Source: Trogon surrucura
Lineage: Eukaryota; Chordata; Aves; Trogoniformes; Trogonidae
Assembly: GCA_020746105.1 (NCBI GenBank)
Contig: CM036620.1
Span: 45,280,706-45,344,705, forward strand
Reading direction: 5' to 3'
Length of the DNA stretch: 64,000 bases
Shown piece by piece: positions 48,432 to 60,400 of the stretch (position 1 is its first letter; every line of letters starts with the position of its first letter). The position numbers and the translations under genes are program-made. A model generated the notes under the pieces. It was not told the DNA's origin and searched no databases. It worked only from the letters and a program-made list of their open reading frames with translations.

Positions 48432-48640
48432 CTTTAAGGGGTGTAGGCAACCTGTACAGGACTGTAAGCTGTGGGTTGTGGATGGGTGGAAGTATCCCTG
48501 GGGGCTCTGGGGCTGAAGGTGCAGCTCTGCCCTGTGCTGGCCCCAGCCCTTCCCACAGTCTGACAGCGCCCTCACCTCCCTGCTTTCTCCCCATGGTGTC
48601 AGGCAGCAGTAAAATGGCCAGAGGCTCAGCCTTAGACTGA

Positions 48641-49834
48641 CTTAAGCCTTAATGCAGTTACTATAGAAAGCCCCAGTCACCCCTGTGCCTTCCGTTACTA
48701 CCAGTCCACTGATGGCAGTCTTGCCTGTTAGTTGCTGTCTTCTTGTGGGTTGCACTTAATCTTACTTGTCCCTTTCAGCTTTTCCATCTGTGACATTAGC
48801 TCTGCTCCCAACTTTTATTTTATACTATCTTTTAGATCAGCACGCATCTTTGCACAGAACAATACATTTTCTTAAACATAATTACCATGTACATATATAT
48901 TTAATGTATCAATTATTAGCTCAGGTGTATTTCTTTGTTAATGTTCTTCCTACAGCCAGTTTTCTTTGGGTTTTACTTTCTTTGGGAACTCATTTTATTT
49001 CCTTAGCAAACTTATTCACATCTTCACATACTGCTATATTGAGTCTATTCCTGCTGGAGCTTGTTGTTTTGCCACAAATCTTTTTTGCTTTTTTTGTGTG
49101 AGATAATTTTTTGGAAGTATGGAAAGATAGTTGAAAGCTGTGTATTTTCAGTTATGAAAATGCCAACAAATTAAAGTGTGCTTATCCTCACAACTAACCT
49201 AAGAGATGAGATTTAGGTACTCTTAAGCCCAGTATACTTTCTCATGACAAATAGCTTACTATCTTATATCAAAGTAACAAAGTAAATATAGGCAAGAAAG
49301 AACAGAAATTTTTGCTAAGTGTATACCAAAAGAAGCAGACTAGCGTAAAAAAAAAAAATTCTATTTTTGTGATTTCCCTTAGAATTGAATATTCTTTACA
49401 TCATCATGTGCTGCCTCCAAACTGTATGGAAAAAGTATTATAATCAATATGATTGACTTTTATAGTACTTAATGATTTTTGTGATTTATAAATGTTTTTA
49501 AGACTTCAACAGGAGATACTAGCAAGTATTTTTAAATGCCTTTCATTCCATGTAAAAATAAATGGAGAGGAATATGCACATCACTTACTATCCCTCTTTC
49601 TAGTGTGTTAAGAATTTTTTCACATCTAACTTTTTTCTATAAATGGCAGTATAGCTAGCTAGCTGTCTTTTCACTTGGAATCAAAGAGGAATTCACTTCA
49701 AAAATCTGCCAGTGCTGGATGAAGTTGTAGAGAAATACGTGTCCCAGCTGGTTGGCCTAGGGTTCTCATGAAGAATTGGCTCATATTATAACCGGCTCCC
49801 TTTTCTCAGCAGACCATGTAACTTTGTGACAAGG
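48641..49834. other. Intronic sequence, no gene seen
   Basis: AT-rich. An open frame of 111 codons (48766-49101 plus) is hydrophobic because of its T-richness and matches nothing I recognise. Confidence 0.5.
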
Positions 49835-50180
49835 AAGACGCGCATGCCAGAATTAGGTTTGTGCATAAACATCGCGTCACCGAAGTTGCCTAATTTCCTG
49901 GTGGTAACCTGAATTTTGCAGTATCGGAGATCTATACCCACTGAGTGCAGGAGTGGGAGTTGTGCTCATAACTTCCACCCCGCACCTGCCACACGATGTT
50001 TTTTGAGTGGGGAAACTGGTCGGAGCATCCACGCGATGCTCTTTCCAGACGATTACTCATCGGTGCAGTGTCAACGATGGAGGCGACTAACGAATTTGGA
50101 TAAACGAGGGAATTCACAAAATAATTAAGGGACCTTGGACATGACACATTTTCAGGCAACAGGATGCTTTGTGTGATTAC
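49835..50180. promoter_or_regulatory. CpG-retaining intronic block
   Basis: About 18 CpG dinucleotides in 350 bp at only moderate GC, counted by eye, while flanking sequence has almost none. The density is even, for example near 49873-49882, 50020-50060 and 50073-50106. Such retention outside a GC-rich island suggests germline hypomethylation or selection. Possibly an enhancer or conserved noncoding element. No known coding match. Confidence 0.35.
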
Positions 50181-50970
50181 GGTTTGTATAATCAAGGCCC
50201 TGTTGTGTATGAAAGGTAATGAGTGTAAATTGAGGAGAGAGGAAGCATATGAAGAACAGTGTTGTTCATAAGCTCCATAGGTATTACTGAGATGCTGCTT
50301 TGCTTCAAACAGTATACATCTGGAACATATTACTATAGCTCTCCTCTCTAGTCAGAGAAGTCCAAAGCAAGCAAAGGAGGTTTGTTCCAAGCTAAAAAGA
50401 AAAAAAAAAATCTAATTCATAGAGCTAATTTGTATTTGAAAACCCCCCACTGTTAACTATTATTGGAACTATTCAAAAATTGAAATATAATGGCTATCTA
50501 AATCGGTTTGGGTGCATCATAAATAATGTATTAAATACTCCATCCAGAAATAACCACAAATCCAAGTTACTGAAGCAAATAATGTAAAAAATGAAGGTGT
50601 AGCAAGAAAATCTGGGAGCGCTTTATCTTCAACTTGAATATGTGCCCACTCTCTACTTCCAGATTCCCAAGTTGAGCCCTGTAAAATGTCATCCCCTCAC
50701 CCTTGTTATTTCACTGACTATAAACCTTGGGTTTCACACAGGAGTTGAGTAATAGTAAATGCTATAGTAACTTGAGTTTTAAATTGGAAGTAATATCTGT
50801 TGTGCTGTTTGATATAAGGAGAGGGAAATGACATGTGAAAGAATTAAGCAGCGGTTTGTGGTGTGGCTGTCACAGGTTTCTTTCCAGGGAAACCAACTGG
50901 TTAGAACTTAGCAATGTGTTACAGAGATCTCTGAGATACTATGTGATGGGATAAGCTGAATATGAAAGCC

Positions 50971-50992
50971 AAAAAAAAAAAAAAAAAAAAAA
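50971..50992 (+). repeat. A22 homopolymer
   Basis: Twenty-two A after GAAAGCC and before TCACCACC. No retroposed body is recognisable upstream. Confidence 0.7.
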
Positions 50993-51641
50993 TCACCACC
51001 ATTCTAGTAGTGTAAAAGGGTGATGGACGGAAGGTAATTCAAGCTACTGGTACCAGTTTGATTTATTATATTAAACTTAACTATGACATTGAGAGGTGCT
51101 GCACCTCTCTAGCCTAACTGTACTACTGAGTACCATAAAAACAGATCATTACATTATGGAAAAAAAAAAACACCCCAAACTTTTTTCCTTTAATTTGAAT
51201 TAAAATTAATAGTTATGAATGATATATGTGCAGGTTAATCTTATTTTTTTAACATAGAGTATGTAATAAAGGTGCTTAATTTTCTGGTACAATTCCCCAC
51301 CTACAGACAATATAATACTTTATTCAGAAGTAGTCCAGCAGTCTTGTTCTCACAGAGTGAGGTCCGTGCTGACCAAATACTATAAAGAACCAGTATATTC
51401 ACAGGGTAAATTAGCTAACTCTTTCTCTACTGCCTACTGGGTTTAATTGTTTTTTTCATTGAAGGACTAAATGCATCGTTATGACATGCTAAAGCTTTAT
51501 TTAAATCTGTTTTCCTTCATGATGCCTTTATGATGCATTCAAGATGTAGTAATGGGGTATAGTCATCACATATACCTGTTTTAAAACAACTTGTGCAGAT
51601 CGACTCAGGTTTGAGAGGTGAAGCATTTTTATAGTATATAT

Positions 51642-51696
51642 GACTGTACTGCCACCACATATCTAGTACAGACCTGTGCTATTTCAACGTGTCTGA
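51642..51696 (+). pseudogene. Partial echo of the teneurin exon (relic or mini-exon)
   Basis: GACTGTACTGCCACCACATA and TCTAGTACAGACCTGTGCTA followed by TTTCAACGTGTCTG align with 52391-52442 of the teneurin exon: 47 of 52 positions identical plus a 2-nt insertion near the end. Read in the exon's frame it keeps YLVQT and changes neighbouring residues, until the 2-nt insertion shifts the frame. CATTTTTATAG, an acceptor-like sequence, ends at 51634, and an in-frame TGA lies at 51612-51614. No good donor follows. Similarity does not clearly extend to the first two-thirds of the exon. Probably a local duplication relic. Confidence 0.6.
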
Positions 51697-52219
51697 GAAA
51701 CACTGCTAAAAACTTAAATTCCTGTCAGAATAACTGATACAGCAAAAATTTAGGGCTTTGAGTTTCTCTGTTTATGTGAGCTCAGAAAACTCTTCCTGGT
51801 TGCTTTGCTTATCTGTATTGTAGATTTTAGACAGGAGTGTCTCACTGAAAGAAGTAGTTGTATTTTTTGGCCATATATTTCAGTACTTTTATTCTGCTTA
51901 AAGGCTTGAAAAATAGAAAATGCTGTGTTTTCTAAATGGTTATACAATAAGTATTTCATTTCAGTTGGCACCTGTTGCTCTGTCATTCTGTGTTGCAGAG
52001 ACATTGAAATTCTAGGTAGTGACAAATACTGTCAATTGAAATTGCAAGTTATGGCATTGTGTTATGTTTTTCTAAAGCACTTAAAGCAGTTTATTACAGG
52101 CAATTGTTATATTTTATTTGCCCAACTCATTTTATTGTTTGAAGTAGACTGTTCGCCTTTTGGTGATGCAAGGAGTAAATCATTTGTTGTTCATGTGATA
52201 TCTTGACCCATATTTTAAA

Positions 52220-52244
52220 TTCCTTTTTTTATTTTTTTTCATAG
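52220..52244 (+). promoter_or_regulatory. Splice acceptor of the teneurin exon
   Basis: A pyrimidine tract (TTCCTTTTTTT, A, TTTTTTTTC) ends in ATAG at 52241-52244, directly before the coding part. A strong vertebrate 3' splice site. Confidence 0.8.
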
Positions 52245-52454
52245 GTCCTCCCATGCCATCCTCCTCATCTAGTCCATCAGTTACTGAACATTTACACTCC
52301 CCTCCTCCATCACCCAATCTCCATGACAACCAGAGGTGGTTATTAAGTAATAATGCCAGCCAGCCAGTTCAGGACTCTGATACAGATGAGGACTATACTG
52401 CCAACTCATATCTAGTACAGACCGGTACTATTTCAGTGTCTGTCCCAGGTCATG
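52245..52454 (+). CDS. TENM3: Teneurin intracellular-domain exon, probable TENM3 cassette exon
   Basis: A 210-nt internal exon (70 codons) between the acceptor ending at 52244 and the donor ATG|GTAAGA at 52454/52455. It enters and leaves in phase 1, so skipping it keeps the frame. The peptide has a Pro/Ser-rich first half (PPMPSSSSSPS, then SPPPSPNLHDN) and an acidic, CK2-site-like second half (QDSDTDEDY) followed by TANSYLVQTG. Teneurins are large type II membrane proteins for neuronal adhesion and wiring. Their N-terminal cytoplasmic domain carries Pro-rich adaptor-binding sites, and TENM2 has an exon here with the parallel motif DEEFSPNSYL. The common TENM3 form lacks such an exon at the equivalent junction, which fits alternative splicing. 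Membership of the teneurin family is fairly firm; the choice of TENM3 over its paralogues is from memory. No other exon of the gene lies in the window. Confidence 0.68.
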
Positions 52455-52460
52455 GTAAGA
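52449..52460 (+). promoter_or_regulatory. Tandem in-frame splice donors of the teneurin exon
   Basis: The main donor is ATG|GTAAGA (GT at 52455-52456), close to consensus. Six bases earlier CAG|GTCATG offers a weaker GT at 52449-52450. Use of the earlier site would give a 204-nt exon, also divisible by three, dropping two residues (Gly-His). Confidence 0.6.
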
Positions 52461-54270
52461 AGAGGACACTCTGTCCATAGTTTGAATACCCTTCTGTTTT
52501 CCATACTCTTACAAAATTGCCTAGTAAAAATTATCAAAATGACTTTGTATTTTAAACTGATTTTCCTTTAAATGCCACAAATTATGTTTCTACTTCACTG
52601 CAGGATACGTAAGAGTAGAAAGTAATTTCTAGGATATAGAAGCTCATTTAAGTTATTCTAAAATGCAATATTTACATGAAGCAATAGCCATAAATAATTT
52701 ATTGTGTAATGTAATTTGTAGCAAGTGACTACCCCTTAGTTGTACTTTTATAAACTCTAGGCTGAAGTTGGTTAAACTGTCACGTTTAGCTTCAGAATAA
52801 CATAAAAGTTATCTTTACTACCTCATCAAGTTCAGCCGGTTCCATCTGTTCATTTAGCTTCCTTGGGGCAGGAGAATGAAATTTGTCTTACTGGGTAGGG
52901 CATTCTAGGTTGAGGAAAAAAGATCTAGAAGGAGAGCGCTGGGTGGTGAGCGAAGGCAGTGGTGGCTCCCAAGACGTATGTTTCCATGTTTCTTGTCCTC
53001 GCAAGCAGTAGGAGTAACTGACAGGAATGACATGTACTTGAAACACCAGTGCCCGCTTACATACATCATACTCTAAAAAAATATATTTTTACTTCTTTTT
53101 TTTTTGACATAAAAAATAATAGCCACAAGATTCTATTTTTTATTGTATGATTGAATAGATTTTCTTGGGGAAGGCAGACTGGAAGACAAATTTGTTAATT
53201 CACATCCCTTCTCCAGTAGATAAGCAAAGCTTCAAAAAAACCTCTTCATTTTCTGTCTTTTGACTGTAAAGAGCTCTCCTATAGACTAACCGCTAGAGGG
53301 GGTTTGGAGAAATACTTTCCTACAGATTGCACATCAGTTGGTTGGACAAAATTATTTGGCAGAGCAAAAAGCCACTGGCTACAGTTGCTTTGAGCTTCTC
53401 CTCCTAGCTTTGAGTGTAACTTTGGTGTTGTGTCTAAAAGGCCAGTCTAAAAGAGCAGTTGAGTATGTGAATTTAACACCTTTTTATTTTTTTCAATATT
53501 AGGAGCTTGGATTAAGATCTCTAAAATTGACAATGATAACTTTTTTTTTTGCATGTTCAACTTGCTCAATATTGAATCTGTGAAGAACTCCGAAAACATG
53601 GTGATACATTGTTATAATGTATGAAGATGTCTCCTTTCTTTTATGTCTAGAAATCTGTTAGAAAATGTATGCGTTATGCAAAAGGTAACCCCGTTTAGTT
53701 CAATAAGTCAATACATTTAGATTACTGTATTCACAGCGCTTCCTCTACAAATGAAAAATGCAAAAGCATGAGAAAGCTGCTAAAAATGTTGAGTAGTTGG
53801 AATGAACTCCTTATACCTGTAGCCTCTTAGGAAGCTAGTGTGTGTTCATCAGTCTTCTGGGTTTTAGAATTTTGCAGCTTCTGAAATGTTCAATTGCTTC
53901 CCAGTCTGAGTCTGCCAGTCCTGAGGAGTGTTCCTTATCCCCTTTCACCTCAGACTATCTAAAATAATTTCAGCCAGTCCCATGGCAAGTCAAGTCTTGG
54001 CCTTTTAGCAGGACAAAATACAGAGATTTTTGGTAACAAGCAGGACAGAAGTTAACACTAGGGTGTCTGTGAGCGAGTTCTTCTTGGTTAAGATTTTTGC
54101 TAAGCAGAAGGGAAACCCAGCATACTCTGTAAGTACACACTCATTTTCCCATCCCCTCTCTCTGTTCTCCCCTGTTTCCTCTGTCTGGAGATGTGAGATT
54201 TACCCCTTCACTGTATATGTGCAATAGAAGTGCTCACAGTGTCTGCTTCCCACTGTCATAAACTAAATAA

Positions 54271-54300
54271 ATTATATATACACACACACGCACACACTCA
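54271..54300. repeat. (TA)n(CA)n microsatellite
   Basis: TATATATA followed by CACACACACGCACACAC. A mixed dinucleotide repeat. Confidence 0.8.
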
Positions 54301-57300
54301 TAATGTTTGCTGTAGTGCTGGCAGTCATATAATACAGCTAGTAATCTTTCTCTGTCTCCACAAGATCAGACTTGTTTTCCTAAGTGCTTCAACTTGCTAA
54401 CCATGGATACTATATTTGTGATTGTCATGATTTAAGTAGGGTTTGTTTGCCTTTGTTCTGGACAAGGAGAAGACCACAGGTGTTCTGGTAGCAAGCTTCC
54501 ATCTCTGCAGTCACCTGCAGGGTTGGGGTTTACATTACCTGAAGAAAGGATGCTTTCATCCAGAATGTGTATGAATGTTGCTTGGAATATCTATGTGAAT
54601 TGCTTATGGTTCACTTCTTATATCTTATACTATTGGCTTATCGATAGGGAAGAAATATGTTCTTTGTAAAACAGGCAAAAGCAGAATTTAGTAATTAAGC
54701 TAATAATTTCTAAGTTAGCTACAACTTTCTCCTACTCTGTGGTTCACATTATTGGTTAGCCTTTCCACCACTATGTGGATCTCTCTACCCTAGAAAGTAA
54801 ATATCATTTAATTATTGCTTTTGGTAAAGTCTTATTCGAGTATTGTATTTTCTTTAGCTAAAATGGTAGGTAATACAGCATGTGTAGTACTTTCACAGAA
54901 GGAAAGGAGTTTTATTCACCAAATGTCTTTTCTTTTGCACCTGGATGAATTAAGTTTTCCATGCTATCTAAGGTTAATGGGTACAAAATAACTCCAGTGC
55001 CATATTCTGGATGACTTTGTCCAATGTTCTTATTTGCAGGTATGGGACGTCGCTTTTTTTTTTTAGCATAAAAAAAAGGTACCGACTGAAAACAATTATA
55101 TTATTGAAATGTTTTCAGTTATATTGACTTTATGTGACTAGCAAGCTAAATTATTCTCTCTTTAATCTATGCAAGTATCTATTTGTTTTCTTTTAGTCTG
55201 AGTTAATTTGATCAATGTAGTTTATTTGATCAACTCCCTCAAAATTTAAAGGATCTGATTATGTATTTAGAATTTTATTAATCTAAACCTTTGGGTGTGA
55301 TTAGTTTGTTTTGTTAGCCAATGGAAATTAGCTTTCATTTGAGGAATTAGCTAAAAGAGAAATGGGAATTACTAAAATGAGTTATCAAATGCTTACCACA
55401 TGAGCGGGAAAGGTCTTCATGTAGATACTGCTAGTAGCTTTAAAAATTCAGATCAAGTGAGAAGTGTTGTGGACGGTTTGCTAGGAACCATTTAGTTTCT
55501 CTAAAAGCAGTATTAGTAGGTAGTAAAATTTAAGAGTAGATAAATTTTAGGACCATCAGTCATAACAGTGTTCCTTTACATAGCTCCTCCAATATATTGT
55601 TCTTGCAGCTCAGTGTACTGACTCTGTTCCAGCAGTGAGCCTATTTGTCTACTCATTTCAGAACAATTTACTAGTTTTACTTGTTTTGGAAAGAAAAAGG
55701 AACTGGTGTATAAGAAACAGGGGCACCTGAATGTGCAGGGAAGAGGAACAGTTGTTTAATCGAGAAGAGTGGACTACGAACAGGGAGTAGATAGTTCTTG
55801 AATATGACTGCAGTGGAGAGGGTTTCTTTATGTAATTAAGTCTGCTTATTGCAACAGAAGTCATGTAAAGGCTGTACTTAAGCATCTTGATAAGCTGCTT
55901 AATCTTTTTCCACCAAAAATTATAGAATAGTCAGAATTTGGAGGGGAATTTCCTGAAATTAGTAATAGCTTATCTTTCAACACAGACATGTATTACAATG
56001 AAAAGTATTGTGCTAACTTCTTAGGTTAAGCAAAGGCTATGAAGAAAAGATATAGTTAATTTTTAATGCTTAATACTGACAATGGAGACAGAGTCTGAAC
56101 TAAAAGTGCAGATTTGAGGATTTTTACCCCCTAAATTGGAGATATGGCAGAACCACCAGCTGCAAAATAGAGGAAGATATATTTCACAGCAGCATTTGTA
56201 TAATGTATTTGAACATTTAAGTTGTACAAGGTTCTCATATTTCTTAATAACAATGTGTGATGATAGTTTATCTGATAGGAAGATCTGAAAAAAATTTCAA
56301 TATTATATAAAATGTTTTTCAATTTTCCTTGATTAAGAATCTGCCAGGTAATGCACAATAAACAAGATTTTGCTCCAGCAACATGGGAGTTGCAGATTGA
56401 TGGGCTTTTCAGTTCAAAATGCCTAAGCTTTCCTGCAGGGAGAAAAAATTTGGAAATCTAGAGCACAACTCTGAATTTCAATTTGTGACGAGATAAAATA
56501 ATCTAGTAAGGCTGGTTGAATGATAACATAGAAGAACTCTTCATATTCAGAGGTCTCATTGTAGGACATGTCACTCTACAGACACCAAATGTTCTGTGGC
56601 ATAATTCTCCTATAAACATAATTTGAGGACTTTAGTTCATAATGACTATTTAGATTTTGATGGGAGAGATTATACAGAAGGATCTGTCATGCAGGAATTA
56701 TTAGTATTTTATAATACCACAGTGTCAGCCAAAGTCAGAATCTTTTGCTTTTGTACGAGCACCTGGAAGAATACAGGGCAGGTGCTTCAAGCCTGGCAGC
56801 AATAATAAAAGTAAGAAGTATAGGTGTGAATTTTGTTATGGGTTTATCTGAGGTTTCAGATTTACCCTCTGTTGTGTTTTATTTTTCTGCGTGGATATCT
56901 CAACTAATGTATAACCACCATAATTAAACAATCTGCCATTGCCTCTCCTCCTCTCTTCTGCCTTTACCTTCCCACCAGAAGCAAAATAAATTGAAGTGTG
57001 AATGGAAGTACAAGCAGGGATTTGTCGTAAATGTTAGTGGAAGAGGCAAGTGACTTAAAGCATCTTCTCCTCCTCTGCAGCTCTTGCTCTTGCTCCTGTG
57101 AGGGTAGGAAGGAATGTGATTTCGCCCTTCATCCCCCACTGGCTAGTGAGAAGGTTGGGAATAACCTGTGAATATTGAAAGGACCCACAGCAAATTATGT
57201 CAGTCCTGGCCAACATCTTGGAAGTACCTCATCTAACTTTCTGGCAATTGTGCTTTAGTGCCTAAAGCACATTCCCCAGCCCTTACACCATCCCTGCTTT

Positions 57301-57402
57301 GCTGTAGTTACTCCACAGGGAAACTGCATGTGCTACTAAACTAGAATTTAGCAGCCAGCCTGTCACCTGCCATGTAATCGACAGCAGTTTAGTTCTGATT
57401 AT

Positions 57403-57439
57403 TGGGGAACGAAGGGGGAGGGGGGAAAGTACTAGGGGA
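57403..57439 (+). repeat. G-rich run, weak G-quadruplex candidate
   Basis: Tracts GGGG, GGGGG, GGGGGG and GGGG with spacers of about six, one and nine bases. The last loop is long, so folding is uncertain. Confidence 0.4.
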
Positions 57440-60400
57440 GAAGGAAACACAAACATGATGGCACGAGATTGGATGCTTAAAAGCTGTTTGGGCTCTTTCT
57501 TTTAGTGATGTATACATTTGCTTCTTTTTCTCTCCATCATTCTGAGGACTGGCACTCCATCCAAATTCCCTGAAGACTCTGTGGATATTCACATTCGTTA
57601 TTTTCATTGTTGTTTTACACATTTTCTAATGAATTGGGTTTTTTTTTTTATCTTTTATCTCATAATTCATGATAAATTTTGTCATTGTATCAGTATATAC
57701 AGTTTGTTTTCAGGTCTGACACTGGTCGTAAGTTGTGTTGCTTGACAAATAATTCAGACCTGTTTGGGTTGAAATAGTCTATGATAATAAACTAAGAATA
57801 ATCGATCATACTAGGAAGGGTTGTGTTGAAAAACATCATGGATATATGCTGTAATCTTGGTTTTATTTGACATCGTCATTAGTTGTATGGATGAAGGAGT
57901 AAAAATGGTGCTAATACAATTTTCCTAATGATACTAAATAGTGAGAGTTCTGAGCTCCAACTGGGGACAAAATGTTTATAGGAAAGGACAAGGAAAGTTC
58001 ATTAATTGTATGGCCAGAACTAATTAAGTGAAATTAGAAATGAAAAATGTAAATTGGTGTGAGATGCAGAATATTCAGCAAAAATCTGATAAGGAATTTT
58101 AATCAAACAGAAATCTGCGATGTTGTCTAGCAAGTACAGTTTGAGCTGGGTTTACAAATATATCAGAAAAGAGGGAATCGTAGACATAGCATCAAGGGAA
58201 TATAAGTTTTGAATGCAGGCCTCTTGCCTTTTCAAATTTCCTGTCAAATTATCTTAATATGGAGAGAGTTTTTACTATTTACTCTTCAGATGTATTTTGA
58301 TGAAAAAAAAAAATTACAGGTTAGCAGTATTAGTATATGTGAATAAATAAAAGAATAAAACTTTGACTCAGTACGTAGTGTAAGCACTACTTAAGTGCTG
58401 ACAAAGGGAAACCAACAACCCAAACTGGGATGGAGAATGTTGTGTACCAGGTGGAGATACAATTAGAAGCAATAGGATGAAAATAAGGAAGGGAAAGAAT
58501 GGGCAAATAGTCAGGAAAAACTAACAGTGAACTGTATTAAGACATTTAAGTCTATCCCAAGGGAAGTGGCAGAAGCTGTTGTCGCTTTGTTACATGAAAT
58601 TAAAATAAATAAAAATGTCAGTCATACTGCTGAGAACAAACCTTCACTCGCTTAGAAGGTGGACTGAGATAACCTCCTGGAGCTTTTCTAGTCATACCTG
58701 CGTGCATTTCAAATCAAATATACCTGAGTTTGTACTTCATGACAGATTAGCATACTAAGCTATTGTAGATGTGTTATATTCACAGCATGCACATTGCAAT
58801 GTGTTGTCTGCTTAAATGTAACAAAAAACTACAATTTGTCCAGTAACCCAGGCTTCGCTCTGAAATTGTCCACATCTTCCACAATAAATTGGTGAAATGC
58901 CCACTTACCCTTCCCATTTTCTGGACTGCAGAATTACAAAATAAGGTTTCCTGTTGTCAGTGAAAACTGCCAGAAGTGTCTTCTGGGCAGGTGCATACTC
59001 ATGTAAATATTTCATAATCAGCAGTGTTTGATACACAGGAATTCAGAATGCCCATGATGCAGAATAGAGATATTTCACAAGCTTTCTATAAATATGGGAT
59101 AAGTTCATGCTATAAAAATACATGCTGACTTTTTTTCTGAGGCTGGAGATTGTTGCATTTCAGGCAGCGTGTAGCAGTGCTTGCAGGCTTACTTCGTAGC
59201 TACAGAAACATTTAATGTCTTATAGTCAGAAATCAGACTCTGCAGGAAGGCCAATATCCTTTAGGTGCAGATTGACAAATTTATCTGTTCCACATGCTTG
59301 GGGCAAATATAGTTGCTTTAAAAACTTAAAAATTGTGCCTCAAATGCTAACCAGTTTATTTTTGATCCCTTTTTGATATTTGATTTCAGTTTCATAAATC
59401 CATCTTTTTATCTTCTTTCTTTGATTTTTAAGCCAAACTGCTGTCAACATTGTTCCCTTAATGTACAAAAATGTACATTTGTTCGGTTTAATTAAGCATT
59501 CGGTCTGTTTGCCAAGAGCAAGTTACAGTTCCTCAATCTCACCCTCACCCCTCCAAAGTCAAATTTTGCAAAGTGGTGGGCAATCGGTTCTCATATCTGA
59601 TCGCTGTGAGTCGTGCTTTTCTCTTAAAGATTTTTGTAGTTTTCGATCTCTTTTACTTAATGGAAGAGCTAAGACCAATTATTTCTCTTCCTAATGTGGC
59701 CTTTGTAGCCTTCAGAGAACAGTCTCCCCCACACCTCCTGTATCATTAGCTGCAAAATATCTTTCCAAAGATGATTTCGGCCTCTTCACAAATCAAAGGA
59801 TTCAGAGTGACAAATTATCCTTCTTACATTGGAACGCACGCCAGATGGGAGAACGTGCCAACTGTATATCTACCGTACTGCGGATATGATCTGAAGTAGA
59901 GACATTTCCTCCCCTCCTCCCTGCCCCATCAAAAATCATAAACCAAAGAATCATGCGAGTTAAGAAAATCTGTGAAGATAAATTGATTCTGAAATACAGC
60001 GAATTATAAAGGCAGGATACGGTTTTATTGCAGAAAGAAAGCTGCATCCAAATGTCAGATCGCTTAAACTGAACCAACATGTACCTGCCAGTGTAGATGA
60101 ACAGGAGAGTCAAAAATGCATCCCTTCCCTGCTTGCCAGTGCTGGTGCATGCATCACTTCCTTGGACTTGGCATGATTCCAGAAGAAACATTCCTAATTG
60201 CAAGATAAAGAGCTTGAATTTAAATTCTGATGCAGATTATTAACAGAAGAGTTCTGAAGTCACAATCAGCAACGAGGTTGTGCGGCTCTTATGGGGAAAA
60301 GTAGGCTCTAGCAAGTTTGTGGGAGAAGTTAATGTGTAATACAGAAGGTAAAAGGAGAAAGAAACAGTCAGAGAGTTTGTTTTCATTTTCAGTTACAAAG

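Noticed and set aside
48766..49101. 111-codon hydrophobic frame resembling a membrane protein
   Set aside because: Hydrophobicity follows from T-rich codons in AT-rich DNA, and no topology or family pattern is recognisable.
59802..60203. 133-codon minus-strand frame
   Set aside because: Longest frame outside repeats but with no motif, signal peptide or family resemblance.
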